64,000 nt of DNA from DATGXB01 sp035298905 (GTDB lineage Bacteria > Cyanobacteriota > Cyanobacteriia > Cyanobacteriales > Nostocaceae). Within the stretch, counting starts at the first letter, position 1; each line of letters begins with the position of its first letter. The position numbers and the translations under genes were made by a program. The notes under the pieces are model-generated. The model ran no database searches and was not told the DNA's origin. It saw nothing but the letters and a program-made list of their open reading frames with translations. This document shows, piece by piece, positions 50,610 through 59,573 of this stretch. The stretch is taken from NCBI GenBank assembly GCA_035298905.1, contig DATGXQ010000126.1:1-64000 (forward strand). The letters run 5' to 3'.

Positions 50610-51113
50610 ATGTTCCAAGATCAACACACCAATAGCAGATTCATGGATTCTTTATCTATCAATTCCTTACTTGAAGATTTGAAAAATCCCGATGCTACAG
50701 TCCGTGAGCAAGCAACCCGGAAAATTTGGCGGATTTGGTTCCAGCAAAAAGGAATATACGGGCTAGAGAAGATTGATTATAGCCAAAAATTAATGGATAC
50801 AGGGGATATTTCTCAAGCGGAAGAAGTCCTAACAGAATTAGTCAAAGAACAACCAGATTTTGCCGAAGCTTGGAACCGCCGTGCTTTTCTCTATTACAGT
50901 ACTGGTAACTATCAAAAATCCCTTGCTGACTGTCAAATGGTTGTCCAGCTAAACCCAGTCCATTTTGGCGCACTTCACGGAATGGGTTTATGCTACGCAG
51001 CATTAGGAGAATATTCCCAAGCTATCCAAGCTTTTCAACGTGCTTTGACAATTCAGCCCTATTCCTTAGTCAATCAAAAATTGATTCTAGAATGTACTCT
51101 CCGACTCAGTTAA
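50610..51113 (+). CDS. TPR-repeat protein (167 aa)
   Basis: The C-terminal half has three TPR units: LTELVKEQPDFAEAWNRRAF, YYSTGNYQKSLADCQMVVQL and LGEYSQAIQAFQRALTIQ. TPR proteins bind partner proteins. The start is unsure: a TTG frame opens at 50550, a GTG lies at 50604, and I prefer the first ATG at 50610. Monocistronic. Confidence 0.65.
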   Translation: MFQDQHTNSRFMDSLSINSLLEDLKNPDATVREQATRKIWRIWFQQKGIYGLEKIDYSQKLMDTGDISQAEEVLTELVKEQPDFAEAWNRRAFLYYSTGNYQKSLADCQMVVQLNPVHFGALHGMGLCYAALGEYSQAIQAFQRALTIQPYSLVNQKLILECTLRLS

Positions 51114-51530
51114 AATCGTTAATTGTCTATTCTTTGTCACCCTAAAACGTGATAATTCCTAGCCTGAATTACCACCAGTGCATTTTGTGTATATCTGCTT
51201 CTACAACTACCAACCCTAACCCCAAGTTGACAATTAGACACATTGGAAGCAGAAGATAACATAATGCTTTTATCAGGCTAATCACCAGGACATCTACAAA
51301 ATGGGTAGCGATGAAACAATTCAAAATTCAAAATTCAAAATCAACAAATGGATTTTTACTCATTTGTTAAACTGTCATATCTAGCTATAAATAACCAAAA
51401 ATTCAGCTTTAAGGTAGATTGTAGGAATTTTCTCAATTTACCTAGTAAATCTGGAATTTTTCTACGAAAATAATACAAAAGCAGCTTTAATTTTTGACAT
51501 CCTTCTGCGTTTAACAACCAGGATAAAACA
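51114..51530. other. Intergenic stretch
   Basis: 417 bp with the heptamer run TTCAAAA at 51319-51343. No gene; a minus-strand frame at 51356-51622 overlaps the following gene and looks random. Confidence 0.5.
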
Positions 51531-52886
51531 ATGACCACACAGGAAAAATCTACTAATTTGGGGAATTTGATTAACTCTTTAGCAGGTATAGAGGTGATTA
51601 GAGAACCTAGCCAGGTAGCCAAATTATCCCAAGACTACCACACCTTTAGCCCTGTTCTGGTTCCCAAGTTAGCGGGTAAAATCGGGGATGTGGTCATTCG
51701 TCCTGCTAATGAACAGGAAGTAATCAGAGTAGCGGCTGCTTGTGTACAACATCGCATACCTGTAACCGTGCGGGGTGCAGGAACGGGAAATTATGGACAA
51801 TGCGTTCCCTTGCATGGTGGTGTGATTCTGGACATGACCAAAATGCAAGAAATTCTCTGGATTAAACCAGGAGTAGCACGAGTAGAAGCGGGGGTAAAAT
51901 TAGCAGCAATCGACAAACAAGCGCGATCAACTGGTTGGGAGATGCGGATGCAGCCTTCAACCTACCGCACAGCAACCATTGGTGGATTTATTGCTGGTGG
52001 TAGCGGAGGTATTGGTTCAATACAATATGGCTTGTTAGGCGATCGCGGTAATCTCCTCGCCCTAAAAGTTGTTACTCTAGAAGATACACCCCAAATTATC
52101 GAGCTACGTGGCGACGATGTACAAAAAGTTAATCATGCTTGGGGTATTAATGGTATTATCACTGAAGTGGAAATCCCCTTAGCACCCGCTTATCCTTGGG
52201 TAGAAGTTATTATTAGCTTTGAAAACTTCCTGAATGCAGCTAATTTTGGTCAAGCATTAGGCAACTGTGACGGGATAATGAAAAAATTAATCACAGTTTT
52301 TGCATCACCCATTCCCCAATATTTTACACACCTCCAGCAATATATCCCCGCAAATACTCATCCAGTATTTTTATTAATTTCTGAACCGAATTTAGAATCA
52401 TTAACAGGATTAGTAAGACAATATAACGGACAAATTACTTATCAAAAACTAGCCCAAGATAAAGGCGCGAATCTAGCAGAATTTACTTGGAATCATACCA
52501 CCTTACACGCCAGGACGCTAGATACTTCTATCACCTATTTACAAAGTATGTTTCCGGCAGAACCAGATTTACAAACTGTTGCACATTTTTATCATCATTT
52601 TGGTGATGAAGTGATGATGCATTTAGAATTTATTCGCGCCAAAGGTCAGGTAGTACCTGCTGGTTTACAACTGGTACGCTACACTACAGAAGAACGATTA
52701 AATGAAATTATTCGCTATCATGAAGAAAAAGGCGTATTTATTGCTAATCCCCATACTTATATTATTGAAGATGGTGGCAGAAAAGTAATTGATCCAGAAC
52801 AATTAAAATTTAAAGCACAAGTTGATCCCTATGGCTTAATGAATCCTGGTAAAAGTAAATTTATTCAGTTTCCAAGCATAAATTAA
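51531..52886 (+). CDS. FAD-linked oxidase, GlcD-like
   Basis: Residues 50-190 are a PCMH-type FAD-binding domain: PVTVRGAGTGNYGQ and PLHGGVILDMTKMQ carry the FAD loop, and RTATIGGFIAGGSGGIGSI the second glycine loop. The C-terminal part is the FAD-oxidase domain. These enzymes oxidise 2-hydroxy acids such as glycolate or lactate. Substrate is unknown. Just upstream of rtcA (48 bp) but with AT-rich spacer. Confidence 0.8.
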   Translation: MTTQEKSTNLGNLINSLAGIEVIREPSQVAKLSQDYHTFSPVLVPKLAGKIGDVVIRPANEQEVIRVAAACVQHRIPVTVRGAGTGNYGQCVPLHGGVILDMTKMQEILWIKPGVARVEAGVKLAAIDKQARSTGWEMRMQPSTYRTATIGGFIAGGSGGIGSIQYGLLGDRGNLLALKVVTLEDTPQIIELRGDDVQKVNHAWGINGIITEVEIPLAPAYPWVEVIISFENFLNAANFGQALGNCDGIMKKLITVFASPIPQYFTHLQQYIPANTHPVFLLISEPNLESLTGLVRQYNGQITYQKLAQDKGANLAEFTWNHTTLHARTLDTSITYLQSMFPAEPDLQTVAHFYHHFGDEVMMHLEFIRAKGQVVPAGLQLVRYTTEERLNEIIRYHEEKGVFIANPHTYIIEDGGRKVIDPEQLKFKAQVDPYGLMNPGKSKFIQFPSIN

Positions 52887-52934
52887 AAATTAAAAACTAA
52901 ACAAAATAATTTAATCTACGGTGCAAAACTACCC

Positions 52935-53981
52935 ATGTTAGAAATTGATGGTTCTTATGGTGAAGGAGGCGGACAAGTTCTTCGATCTTCCTTAAGTTTA
53001 GCAGTTATCACTGGTACACCCATCCGTTTAGTAAATATTCGCGCTAGACGTGATAACCCAGGAATAGCAGCCCAACATTTAACTTCCATTCGTGCGGCGG
53101 CGCAAATTTGTCAAGCGCAGGTAACAGGTGATGCTTTAGGTTCAAAGTATTTAGAATTTATTCCTGGTAGTTCCGTAAAAACAGGAAATTATACTTTTGA
53201 TGTTAGGGAAATATTACCAACTGGTTCTGCGGGTGCAGTTACTCTCATTCTGCAAACAATTCTTTTACCTTTAGCTTTAGCAAGTGGTGATTCTAAAATT
53301 ACTCTCAAGGGTGGAACTCATGTAAATTATAGTCCCACATTTACCTATATTCAAGAAGTTTATCTGCCCATATTAAATCAAATGGGAATCAAGAGCAAAA
53401 TTCAGTTAAATAGTTGGGGCTGGTATCCTCAAGGCAGGGGAGAAGTAGAAATAGAAATTAATGGTAATTGCCATTTAAAAGGAATCAATTTATTAGAAAG
53501 AGGGAATTTAAAACAAGTACAAGGACTAGCAGTAGCTACAAATTTACCTGCTCATATTTCCCAAAGAATGGCCAATCGAGCGGGAAATGTATTAAGAGAA
53601 GAGGGGTTAAAAGTTCATATTCAAACCTTGCGGGCTAGGGGACTAACAGCAGGTGCAGGAATCTTTTTAACTGCTAAATATGAATATAGCGTAGCGAGTT
53701 TCTTTGGTTTAGGAAGGGTAGGGATAGCAGCCGAAAAAGTTGCAGATTTTGCTTGTGAACAATTATTAAATTTTCATTATACAAACGCACCAATAGATGA
53801 ACACTTAGCAGATCAATTATTATTACCTGCTGCTTTAGCTGCTGGTGAAAGTCACTATCGAGTCTCAGATGTAACTGGTCATTTAACTACCAATGGTGCT
53901 GTGATTGAAAAGTTTGGTTTAGCACGGATAAATGTTGATAAACAGGAAAAGATAGTAAGAGTTACACCAATTAAAAATTAA
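52935..53981 (+). CDS. rtcA: RNA 3'-terminal phosphate cyclase
   Basis: The enzyme converts RNA 3'-phosphates to 2',3'-cyclic phosphates. IDGSYGEGGGQVLRSSLSL is the N-terminal signature, RARRDNPGIAAQHLTSIRAA follows, and RGLTAGAGIFL is the family core; the catalytic His region is NAPIDEHLADQLLLPAALA. 348 residues is the usual length. No rtcB is adjacent, so the usual rtcBA operon is not present. Confidence 0.92.
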   Translation: MLEIDGSYGEGGGQVLRSSLSLAVITGTPIRLVNIRARRDNPGIAAQHLTSIRAAAQICQAQVTGDALGSKYLEFIPGSSVKTGNYTFDVREILPTGSAGAVTLILQTILLPLALASGDSKITLKGGTHVNYSPTFTYIQEVYLPILNQMGIKSKIQLNSWGWYPQGRGEVEIEINGNCHLKGINLLERGNLKQVQGLAVATNLPAHISQRMANRAGNVLREEGLKVHIQTLRARGLTAGAGIFLTAKYEYSVASFFGLGRVGIAAEKVADFACEQLLNFHYTNAPIDEHLADQLLLPAALAAGESHYRVSDVTGHLTTNGAVIEKFGLARINVDKQEKIVRVTPIKN

Positions 53982-53997
53982 AAATTAAAAATTATAA
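53972..53997. repeat. TTAAAAA-type heptamer array
   Basis: About three units AATTAAAA at the end of rtcA; similar arrays flank 16567 and 54937-54970. Confidence 0.6.
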
Positions 53998-54133
53998 AAA
54001 CTTGATACACTTTAGGTTTAAGAGTTTGAATCTGTTGTAAAATTTTCAATACTCTCAAAACCAACAACTTGCTCTGTTGATCTAAAACAATTTTAATTCA
54101 ATTAGCGATCGCCTCCCTTCCTCCCCTCACTCG

Positions 54134-54841
54134 CTAATCCTTCCACAGTGCTATACCACCAAGCAAACCAGTGATATTGGGAATCAATTTTACATTGAGC
54201 GGGAGAGTCATATTTACTTTCACAGCTTCACCACCGCCAATATATAGCCAATCATAATTGAACAGATTTTGTAAAGTGGCGATCGCTCTCTTTAATCTCC
54301 GATTCCATTTTTTCTCACCAATCTTTTCTAAAGCAGCACGTCCTAGCTGTTCTTCGTAACTTTCCCCTTTGCGGAACGGATGATGTCCCATTTCCATATT
54401 CGGGACTAATTTACCATCAACAAATAACGCAGAACCAAAACCAGTCCCTAAAGTAATTACTAATTCTACACCTTTACCACAAATTGCTCCTAATCCCTGC
54501 ATATCAGCATCATTAATTACCCGCACAGGTTTATTTAAAGTTTGGGTAAGTGTGGCTGCAAAATCAAACCCAATCCAGTTAGGATGTAAATTGGCTGCTG
54601 TTTCTGTGACTCCAGAACGTACCACTCCCGGAAAACCCACGGAAACCCGGTGAAACTCTCCTTGACTTGCTGCTAACACAGCAATAGCATTAATTACTAC
54701 TTCTGGTGTAGCGGGTTGGGGTGTCTCTAAACGAACCCTTTCTGTTAGCGGTTTCCCGGTAATATCCAATACCATCGCTTTGACACCGCTACCACCAATG
54801 TCTACCGATAGGGTACGCACTGAACCGTTATCTTCAATCAT
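54134..54841 (-). CDS. ppgK: Polyphosphate glucokinase (ROK family)
   Basis: The N-terminal LSVDIGGSGVKAMVLDITGK is the phosphate-binding loop and VSVGFPGVVRSGVT, NDADMQGLGA and ITLGTGFGSALFVDGKL are ROK motifs. The EMGHHPFRKGESYEEQLG segment is typical of polyphosphate glucokinases. The enzyme phosphorylates glucose with polyphosphate. At 235 residues it is compact, as expected. It is divergent from the creatininase gene. Confidence 0.88.
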   Translation of the reverse strand: MIEDNGSVRTLSVDIGGSGVKAMVLDITGKPLTERVRLETPQPATPEVVINAIAVLAASQGEFHRVSVGFPGVVRSGVTETAANLHPNWIGFDFAATLTQTLNKPVRVINDADMQGLGAICGKGVELVITLGTGFGSALFVDGKLVPNMEMGHHPFRKGESYEEQLGRAALEKIGEKKWNRRLKRAIATLQNLFNYDWLYIGGGEAVKVNMTLPLNVKLIPNITGLLGGIALWKD

Positions 54842-54972
54842 CCAGTTCTCCTGTTTTTAGTCAAGTGCCAATTTTTTGCCAATCCTGACAACTCATCAGT
54901 CCCGCTAAGATAGTTATTATCTAGCAGGTTTTCCTAGTTTTGAATTTTTAATTTTTAATTTTTAATTTTTCC

Positions 54973-55779
54973 ATGATGCACGGCTTTATCCCCCCTCACC
55001 GTTTTTTCCCCTACCTGACTTGGAAAGAAGTACAGGAGATGCCAAATAAGGACAATGTGGTTATTATTCAACCAGTGGGAGCGATCGAACAACATGGACT
55101 TCATCTTCCCCTGGTTGTGGATGCAGCGATCGGTGTGGGAGTCTTAGGAAAAGCATTAGAAAAACTAGATGCTACTATCCCTGCCTATGCTTTGCCTAAT
55201 CTATATTATGGCAAATCCAATGAACACTGGAATTTTCCCGGCACAATTACTTTAAGTACCCAAACTCTAACGGCGATTATTATGGAGATGGGAGAGTGCA
55301 TTTATCGTGCAGGGTTTAGAAAGTTGGTGTTAATGAACTCTCACGGGGGACAACCCCAAGTCATGCAAATGGCAGCACGAGATTTACATGTCAAATATCC
55401 TGATTTTGCCGTTTTTCCTCTATTTACTTGGCGTGTGCCACATATTACTAAAGATTTATTAACTACCAAGGAAGCAACTCAGGGAATGCACGCGGGAGAC
55501 GCAGAAACTAGCATTATGTTGTCACTTTTACCAGAACAAGTAAAAATGGCTCAAGCTATTGCTGAGTATCCACCAGAACAAACAGAAGGTAGTTTACTGA
55601 GTTGGGAAGGTAAATTACCAGTGGCTTGGGTAACGGAAGATATTAGTAAAAGCGGGGTAATTGGTGATCCGACGACTGCGACAAAGGAAAAAGGCGATCG
55701 CATTTTGGAGTCAGTCGCTAATGGTTGGGTAGAAGTGATTAAGGAAATCTATGCTTTTCGCTTGCCTCAAGTGAGTTAA
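54973..55779 (+). CDS. Creatininase-family amidohydrolase
   Basis: The 268-residue protein has the metal-binding residues of the family: VGAIEQHGLHLPLVVDA (E-x-H-x-x-H), NFPGTITLS, LMNSHGGQPQVMQMAA and GMHAGDAETSIML. Related enzymes hydrolyse creatinine or act in riboflavin/F420 and mycofactocin pathways, so the substrate is not certain. The ATG follows an AATTTTT run; a TTTTTAA heptamer array (54937-54970) precedes it. Confidence 0.8.
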   Translation: MMHGFIPPHRFFPYLTWKEVQEMPNKDNVVIIQPVGAIEQHGLHLPLVVDAAIGVGVLGKALEKLDATIPAYALPNLYYGKSNEHWNFPGTITLSTQTLTAIIMEMGECIYRAGFRKLVLMNSHGGQPQVMQMAARDLHVKYPDFAVFPLFTWRVPHITKDLLTTKEATQGMHAGDAETSIMLSLLPEQVKMAQAIAEYPPEQTEGSLLSWEGKLPVAWVTEDISKSGVIGDPTTATKEKGDRILESVANGWVEVIKEIYAFRLPQVS

Positions 55780-55858
55780 TACCAGTTTGATAGAGATTTG
55801 TTAGGCTAGGATTATTAAGCAGCAATGGTTATTGAAAGTTGATATTTGAGTGAGAATT

Positions 55859-56362
55859 ATGACAGCCTTTGAATCTAACAGTTCTCGTTCCTATAGTCAA
55901 GAGGATATACAGCAAATTCTCCAATTAGCGATCGCTCGTCAAACTGATGACACAAACAAAGAATTTTCCTACTCTCAATTGTTAGAAATTGCCGAAGAAT
56001 TACAAATACCACCAGAATCTATCAAGCTGGCAGAAAAAGATTGGATAGCAAAACAAACTGAGGTAGAAAAGCGTAAAGCATTTGATATTTACCGTCAAGG
56101 AAAATTTAAAAAGCGTTTGGGTAATTATGGAATTATCAACGCTTTTCTGTTGCTAATAGATTTTATTGGTGGTGCTAATGTTTCTTGGTCACTTTATATT
56201 TTATCCTTTTGTGGATTAGCTATTACTCTGGATGTTTGGAATACTTTTCAAACTAAAGGCGAAGATTATGAAGTTGCTTTCCAAAAATGGAATCGAAAAC
56301 ATCAAATGAAGCAAAGTTTTAACTCAGTTTTAAATAAAGTGTTTAAATTCTTACAAAGTTAG
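55859..56362 (+). CDS. 2TM-domain protein
   Basis: The N-terminal helical segment (SYSQEDIQQILQLAIARQ... FSYSQLLEIAEELQI) is followed by two membrane helices around residues 95-130 (GIINAFLLLIDFIGGANVSW, LYILSFCGLAITLDVW) and a basic tail. This is the cyanobacterial 2TM domain of unknown function. The ATG at 55859 is preferred. Monocistronic, followed by repeats. Confidence 0.65.
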   Translation: MTAFESNSSRSYSQEDIQQILQLAIARQTDDTNKEFSYSQLLEIAEELQIPPESIKLAEKDWIAKQTEVEKRKAFDIYRQGKFKKRLGNYGIINAFLLLIDFIGGANVSWSLYILSFCGLAITLDVWNTFQTKGEDYEVAFQKWNRKHQMKQSFNSVLNKVFKFLQS

Positions 56363-56398
56363 TGGCATAAAAAGCAATAAATATACAGAGAACGCTAA

Positions 56399-56423
56399 GG
56401 ACAAAGCATTGCTTTGTCCCTAC
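56399..56423. repeat. Palindromic hairpin, GGACAAAGCA type
   Basis: GGACAAAGCA (56399-56408), T, TGCTTTGTCC (56410-56419) and CTAC. Compared with 38715 the bases AAAG/CTTT replace ATGG/CCAT, a paired change. Confidence 0.85.
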
Positions 56424-56454
56424 ATTCCCAATTTTGAGTTTTGAATTTTGAGTT

Positions 56455-56561
56455 TTACAGCATATTTCAGGTAAATGAGGTACAAGTTTTAGTCACAAAG
56501 CCTTATGCTCAGAGACTTTCAACCCTGTTCCCTGTTCCCTGTTCCCTGTTCCCTGCTGTAA
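56455..56561 (-). repeat. 105-bp modular repeat, copy G (minus)
   Basis: Minus-strand start TTACAGCAGGGAACAGGG, four GGGAACA units, GGTTGAAAGTC, TTTGTACCTCATTTACCTG, ending ATGCTGTAA. It is inserted in TTTTGAA-type heptamers (56432-56456 and 56568). Confidence 0.85.
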
Positions 56562-56582
56562 ATTGTGAATTTTGAATTGGTC

Positions 56583-57206
56583 TTACCAATTAGCTACAAT
56601 TTGCGCGATCGCTTCCCTGGCAGCTACTAGAGATTTTTCTCTGGCTTCTTCCCCTAAATTGAGTCCATCAGCATGAATAAATGTCACATCTGTAAGACCA
56701 ATAAAACCTAAAATAGTCCGCAGGTAAGGTTCTTGTAAATCATAGGCTGCGGTGGGTGTTCCTGGGGCAAACGTCCCACCACGAGAGGTAATGATTAAAA
56801 CTTTTTTGCTACTATCCACTAAACCTTGATAACCTTGTTCACCTACTGCAAAAGTTCGACCGATGCGGACAATTTGGTCGATATAAGCTTTCAATGTAGA
56901 AGGAATATTCAGGTTGTACATTGGTACACCAAAAACATAGCGATCGGCTGCCAATAACTCATCAACTAAACTATCAGATACTTCAATCGCATCTTTTAAT
57001 TCTGGTGTCCGTGCTTCTGGTGGGGTAAAAGCTGCGGCAATCCAAGATTCATCAACGTGAGGAACAGGATTATGTCCTAAATCCCGGTAAGCTACGGTAT
57101 CACCAGGATGGGCATTTTTCCACGCAGTGACAAACTCCTGGGTAAGAGTACGAGAAATTGAGCGATCGCCTCTGGGGCTAGAATCAATATGTAGGATATT
57201 AGCCAT
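56583..57206 (-). CDS. azoR: FMN-dependent NADH-azoreductase
   Basis: The flavodoxin-like fold is seen as ILHIDSSPRGDRSISRTLT (FMN loop), VFGVPMYNLNIPSTLKAYID and ITSRGGTFAPG. AzoR-type enzymes reduce azo dyes and quinones with NADH. At 207 residues the length is typical. It is divergent from the HxlR regulator gene, and an HxlR-type site (57330-57345) lies upstream, so HxlR may control it. Confidence 0.88.
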   Translation of the reverse strand: MANILHIDSSPRGDRSISRTLTQEFVTAWKNAHPGDTVAYRDLGHNPVPHVDESWIAAAFTPPEARTPELKDAIEVSDSLVDELLAADRYVFGVPMYNLNIPSTLKAYIDQIVRIGRTFAVGEQGYQGLVDSSKKVLIITSRGGTFAPGTPTAAYDLQEPYLRTILGFIGLTDVTFIHADGLNLGEEAREKSLVAAREAIAQIVANW

Positions 57207-57770
57207 AATATATATTTCCTTGCAAATACTAGGTTTGGTAGATTTGAATATCTTTGTGACAAATTTCTGTCAAAATTGACTGTAAACTATATAAAGTTTA
57301 TTTGCAAAGTACGCACTTAAAAGTAAGCTACTTACTAAAAGGTAACTATCAAAAGTTAGATTTATAGGTAAAAATCAGCAGTTTAACTCTTGCATAAAAA
57401 TGATACTTCTACATGCTCTGATTACAGCTAAAAACCTCAAGGTGAATATCTGAGTTTGATATCAATGTAATTAGATACAAAAATTAATTAATTTCATTAG
57501 GACTTGTTCTGAGTAAATTTACTTGCCAAACTCTAATTTTCTAACCAGTTAATCTGGAAATTTTGATGTAGTCACTATCATAAAAAGGTTAATTTTCAGT
57601 ATATTTACACTTCCCAGATAATGCAATTAACTGTAAAGCTATCATCACAAAAAGGTTGATTTTGAGATTTACCCACTCAGCTAAATTTGTTTTTTGTATT
57701 GACTTTAATCTATGTACAATTACTATAGATAGTAGGGACTGAAAAGTAATTTACTTACCAAAAAGTAACC
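57207..57770. promoter_or_regulatory. azoR-hxlR divergent region with paired operators
   Basis: ACTTACTAAAAGGTAAC (57329-57345) and ACTTACCAAAAAGTAAC (57753-57769) match at 15 of 17 positions and have the TTAC-N(5)-GTAA symmetry of HxlR-type operators; the second overlaps the ribosome binding site of the hxlR-type gene. Two further direct near-repeats around AAAAAGGTT(A/G)ATTTT lie at about 57582-57600 and 57647-57663. The stretch of 564 bp has no gene. Confidence 0.55.
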
Positions 57771-58115
57771 ATGAGAGCTGATGCAGAAATTCACACCAAA
57801 ACCACCTGTGAAGTAGAAAGTACACTGAAAATCATTGGTGGACGCTGGAAGGTTTTGATTATCAGAGAATTGATGTCAGGAGTAAAACGTTTTGGTGAAC
57901 TCCAACGTTTATTACCGGGAATTACTCAAAAGATGCTCACTCAGCAACTACGAGAAATGGAAGAGGATGGAATCATACATCGAAAAGTATACCCTCAAAT
58001 CCCCCCAAAGGTAGAATATTCTCTCACTCCTTTGGGGGAAAGTTTACAGCCTATTCTCTATGCAATGCATGAATGGGCTGTAAAACATTTACAGCAGGGA
58101 ACAGGGAACTCTTAA
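57771..58115 (+). CDS. HxlR-family transcriptional regulator with repeat-derived C-terminus
   Basis: A winged-helix regulator of 114 residues: CEVESTLKIIGGRWKVLIIRELM starts the HxlR signature, followed by FGELQRLLPGITQKMLTQQLREMEEDG (recognition helix) and SLTPLGESLQPIL. Members sense electrophiles or redox stress. The last eight residues (LQQGTGNS) and the TAA are encoded by modular repeat copy E, so the natural tail has been replaced or extended. Confidence 0.85.
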   Translation: MRADAEIHTKTTCEVESTLKIIGGRWKVLIIRELMSGVKRFGELQRLLPGITQKMLTQQLREMEEDGIIHRKVYPQIPPKVEYSLTPLGESLQPILYAMHEWAVKHLQQGTGNS

Positions 58116-58190
58116 CAGGAAGGTTGAAAGTCTTTTAGCATAAGAATTTGTTCCTAACATTTGTACCTCATTTAGCTGAAATCTGCTGGA
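58089..58190 (+). repeat. 105-bp modular repeat, copy E
   Basis: TTACAGCAGGGAACAGGGAA then CTCTTAACAGG, AAGGTTGAAAGTC, TTTGTACCTCATTTAGCTG and CTGCTG. It overlaps the 3' end of the hxlR-type gene. Confidence 0.85.
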
Positions 58191-58250
58191 TCTGGTCAAA
58201 ATTATCAAGTAAATAATAGCTACGACTAACAAAATGCAAATGAATAGAGT

Positions 58251-58712
58251 TTAAATATTGGTTTGCATATATTCTATCGCCGCTTCTAATTTTGAGGGGT
58301 AGCTTTCTGCAAACCTTTCAAACCATAGACCCTCCGGTGATAAAGGATCTAACTTAGCTAACCAGTCTTTAGCTTGTTTTTCTAAAGCTTTTAATTGTTG
58401 TTTTCTCAGTTTTGCTTGACGAATTTTCTCCTGTTCTATTTCTTGTTGTTTTCTTAACTCCTCAGCTGCATCTAAAGCCGCAAAATCCGATTTAACTACA
58501 TCCAACAAATCATCTAGTAATGAATCTGATTTGGATGCAGAAGAAATTGATGATTTAACTGAGTTGAGATTCAACTGCTGTGGTATTGCTACTGATGGAG
58601 GTGTAGATGAAATTAAGGGTTTAGCTGGTGGGATGGGAGGCTGTTTAACTTCAGTTTTTTTTTCTGTGTATTCAGCCTGAAGTTCAGCTAATAGTTTATC
58701 AATGTTATCCAT
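58251..58712 (-). CDS. Coiled-coil protein linked to VWA genes (153 aa)
   Basis: The product has a short helical start (MDNIDKLLAELQAEYTEKK), a Pro/Ser-rich linker, and a charged helical stretch (EELRKQQEIEQEKIRQAKL...) followed by WLAKLDPLSPEGLWFERFAE and an end resembling a salt-stress associated cyanobacterial family. It lies 26 bp downstream of the VWA gene on the same strand, so the two probably work together. The function is unknown. Confidence 0.55.
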   Translation of the reverse strand: MDNIDKLLAELQAEYTEKKTEVKQPPIPPAKPLISSTPPSVAIPQQLNLNSVKSSISSASKSDSLLDDLLDVVKSDFAALDAAEELRKQQEIEQEKIRQAKLRKQQLKALEKQAKDWLAKLDPLSPEGLWFERFAESYPSKLEAAIEYMQTNI

Positions 58713-58738
58713 CTTTTTCTGTCCGATTTAAAGCGTAG

Positions 58739-59344
58739 CTAATCATTAATAGCATTTAATAACACTTCAGATAGGCTCATATCTTCCATATCTTCCATTG
58801 TTACGGTGTCACAAATATCAAATTTAGCACCCGCACTTTGTAGTTCATCATCTAAAATCTTCAAAAAGCGGCTGGCATGAGGATCTGTACCAACTTGAAT
58901 AAAGGAGATTGCTAATTCTTCATCTCGATCCAAACGTCGAGAAGCCTCGATAATTACTTTCATTACTGCTTTGCGATCGTCCGGTTCGCCATCAGTTACA
59001 ACTAATATTGTTTCACCATTAGGTTTAGCTTCACCACTGGCTTTGCGATGAAAGTAATCATCAGTAGCATGTTTTAATACACCTGCTAAATCGGTGCTGC
59101 CAGAAGGATCATTTTCGCGGAAAATTTGCGCTACTTTACTGGATGTTACATTATCATAGCGTTTGAATCTACCGGAAAATAAGTAAATTGTAATACCATC
59201 TGGATCAAATTGTTCACACTTACTAGCCAAGGCTAGTGTCGATTCTTGAGCAGCTACCCATCTAGTTCTACCACCTTTTTGATCTGGTGTGGCCATGCTG
59301 CCACTTTTATCAATAATTAATGTATAGTCCCGATTTTCCAACAT
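58739..59344 (-). CDS. VWA-domain protein, TerY-like, paralogue 1
   Basis: A 201-residue von Willebrand A domain with the metal site DKSGSM (residues 11-16) and SGSTDLAGVL, then TDGEPDDRKAVMK. It is about 75% identical by eye to the neighbour at 59574. VWA proteins of this type bind partner proteins through Mg2+; the TerY group is linked to stress resistance. The gene is upstream of the coiled-coil gene. Confidence 0.8.
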   Translation of the reverse strand: MLENRDYTLIIDKSGSMATPDQKGGRTRWVAAQESTLALASKCEQFDPDGITIYLFSGRFKRYDNVTSSKVAQIFRENDPSGSTDLAGVLKHATDDYFHRKASGEAKPNGETILVVTDGEPDDRKAVMKVIIEASRRLDRDEELAISFIQVGTDPHASRFLKILDDELQSAGAKFDICDTVTMEDMEDMSLSEVLLNAIND

Positions 59345-59448
59345 ATTTTTTTGTAGTCAGTGCTTAGTTGTCAATTTTGAAAATTTACTAGTAGCACATC
59401 ATAAAAATCAAGCCAATTTTTTAACTGTGCTACTAGAGCAATGCTAAA

Positions 59449-59547
59449 TTACAGCAGAATTCAGGAGTCAGGAGTCAGGAGTGAAAGCCGCTTGGTGTCT
59501 GAGTTTTGATTTTCAATTTGTACCTCATGTACTTGAAATCTGCTGTA
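59449..59547 (+). repeat. 105-bp modular repeat, copy I (GGAGTCA type)
   Basis: TTACAGCAG, then three GGAGTCA-type units, AAAGCCGCTTGGTGTCTGAG, TTTGTACCTCATGTACTTG and CTGCTGTA. It lies between the VWA paralogues. Confidence 0.85.
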
Positions 59548-59573
59548 CGTATCTTATTCTCAATTGTTTTTAA

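Noticed and set aside
51356..51622. Minus-strand open frame of 88 codons overlapping the GlcD-like gene start
   Set aside because: It overlaps a better-supported gene and has low-complexity, random content.
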